From contig JAGXLE010000120.1 of the NCBI GenBank assembly GCA_018334855.1, forward strand, positions 1-5,176: a DNA stretch of 5,176 bases, written 5' to 3'. This DNA comes from Desulfobacterales bacterium. GTDB lineage: Bacteria > Desulfobacterota > Desulfobacteria > Desulfobacterales > Desulfosalsimonadaceae. The position numbers were made by a program, and so were the translations under genes. Of this stretch, positions 4,505 to 5,176 are shown piece after piece. Each line of letters starts with the position of its first letter. Within the stretch, counting starts at the first letter, position 1. The notes under the pieces are model-generated. The model did not search any database, had not been told where the DNA came from, and was given only the letters and a program-made list of their open reading frames with translations.

Positions 4505-5176
4505 TTACCCCACACCTTCGAGCACCATGGCGGCAAAACGCCCGAAGTCAAAGGCCTTTTCCCTGTTATGTGTAACCCCTAATCGCACAATCACCAGGTC
4601 GTTTTCCGGAAACACGGCAACACGCTGCAGGTTGAACCCGCTTAGATAGAACATGGAGTCGGGCAGCCGCGGATAACTTCTCTTAATGTCCGCGTTCTCG
4701 GCTGTACCCGGATTGAGCCATATCTGCGCCCCATATTGTCCTTCAGATCCCGGCGTGGGTGTGGTACAGTATTGCATCCAGCCTTCCGGCAGAAGCTGCC
4801 TTCCTTCCCACTTCCCCTTCTGCAGAAAAAACTGACCTATGCGTGCCCAATCCCTGGCGGTTGCAAACATGTAACTTGAACCAACGAAGTTACCGGAGGC
4901 ATCCGGCTCAATGATTGCGCTGTCCATATGTAGCGGCTTGAAGAGACGCTGCTGTAAATACCGGTGCAAGTCAACAAGACTGCCGCCGGTCTTTTCGCGA
5001 ACTATCCGCATGAGTATATTGGTAGTACCGCTTGAATAGCTCCACTTTTCTCCCGGCTCGTTGGCCAGCGGCTTCGCGGCAGCGTAGGCTGCCATGTTGG
5101 CCGAATCGTAAAGCATATCCGTAGCGTCCTTCATGGGAGCGTATTTTTCCTCGAAGGCCAGACCGCTGTTCATCCG
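4505..5176 (-). CDS. Serine hydrolase, beta-lactamase/EstB-type (partial, N-terminus beyond window)
   Basis: C-terminal part of a penicillin-recognising serine hydrolase (class C beta-lactamase, esterase and 6-aminohexanoate-dimer hydrolase group). The visible 223 codons end at TAA 4505-4507. The frame stays open to the right edge, and the Met at 5173 sits inside the usual 'L..M.SGL.F.E' segment that follows the SxxK helix. That Met is therefore internal, and the catalytic Ser and Lys lie outside the window. Numbering from this Met, the second motif is Tyr46 in KWSYSSGTTNIL, with Ser rather than Asn two places after Tyr; GSSYMFATARDWARIGQFFL (98-117) and LLPEGWM (127-133) are family landmarks. 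The third motif region reads LSGFNLQRVAVFPENDLVIVRLG, with Phe where many relatives have His in GHxxQ. The substrate is unknown. It is convergent to and independent of the transporter operon. Confidence 0.88.
   Translation of the reverse strand, partial: RMNSGLAFEEKYAPMKDATDMLYDSANMAAYAAAKPLANEPGEKWSYSSGTTNILMRIVREKTGGSLVDLHRYLQQRLFKPLHMDSAIIEPDASGNFVGSSYMFATARDWARIGQFFLQKGKWEGRQLLPEGWMQYCTTPTPGSEGQYGAQIWLNPGTAENADIKRSYPRLPDSMFYLSGFNLQRVAVFPENDLVIVRLGVTHNREKAFDFGRFAAMVLEGVG

Noticed and set aside
1..5176. CRISPR arrays, transfer RNA or ribosomal RNA genes, insertion sequences, prophage or toxin-antitoxin modules
   Set aside because: No direct repeat series, cloverleaf, terminal inverted repeats with a transposase, or related protein motifs were seen on either strand.

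Overview
The window is an ordinary chromosomal segment from a Gram-negative bacterium of moderate G+C. It carries a complete polar amino acid ABC importer operon. Two features show a diderm: a signal-peptide-bearing, non-lipoprotein periplasmic binding protein, and closeness to the enterobacterial HisJ/ArgT-HisQ-HisM-HisP proteins. The general feel (TTG and GTG starts mixed with ATG, tightly packed operon, EamA permease, a possible acyl-CoA synthetase remnant) would suit a Desulfobacterota (delta-proteobacterial) genome, but this is a guess from impression, not a demonstrated placement.

Layout. Bases 1-356 hold no confident gene. They contain the 3' half of a terminator cut by the window edge (1-17), an AT-rich stretch with an 18-bp inverted repeat (62-79), a strong bidirectional intrinsic terminator (146-199), and two tiny ORFs pointing at that terminator from either side. 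The minus-strand one (198-287) may be the N-terminal remnant of an acyl-CoA synthetase gene. Bases 357-3472 encode the importer in the order ATPase (HisP-like), binding protein (HisJ/ArgT-like), permease (HisQ-like), permease (HisM-like). Three bases after the last permease comes an EamA/DMT-family ten-helix permease (3476-4369), apparently in the same transcript. A 135-bp convergent gap with an imperfect hairpin separates it from a minus-strand serine hydrolase of the beta-lactamase/EstB type (4505-5176), whose N-terminal part lies beyond the window.

How the genes work together. The binding protein would capture a basic amino acid (lysine, arginine, ornithine or histidine class) in the periplasm. 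It would deliver it to the HisQ/HisM-like membrane heterodimer, and two copies of the ATPase would drive import. The EamA permease is a secondary transporter of unknown substrate. Its tight coupling to the importer suggests related metabolism, perhaps efflux of an amino acid or a derived metabolite. The serine hydrolase is a separate transcription unit.

I found no convincing new biological system here. The items worth a second look are the small-ORF/remnant region with its bidirectional terminator, the importer-exporter pairing, the altered ligand pocket of the binding protein, the start-site uncertainty of the ATPase, and the atypical motifs of the serine hydrolase.
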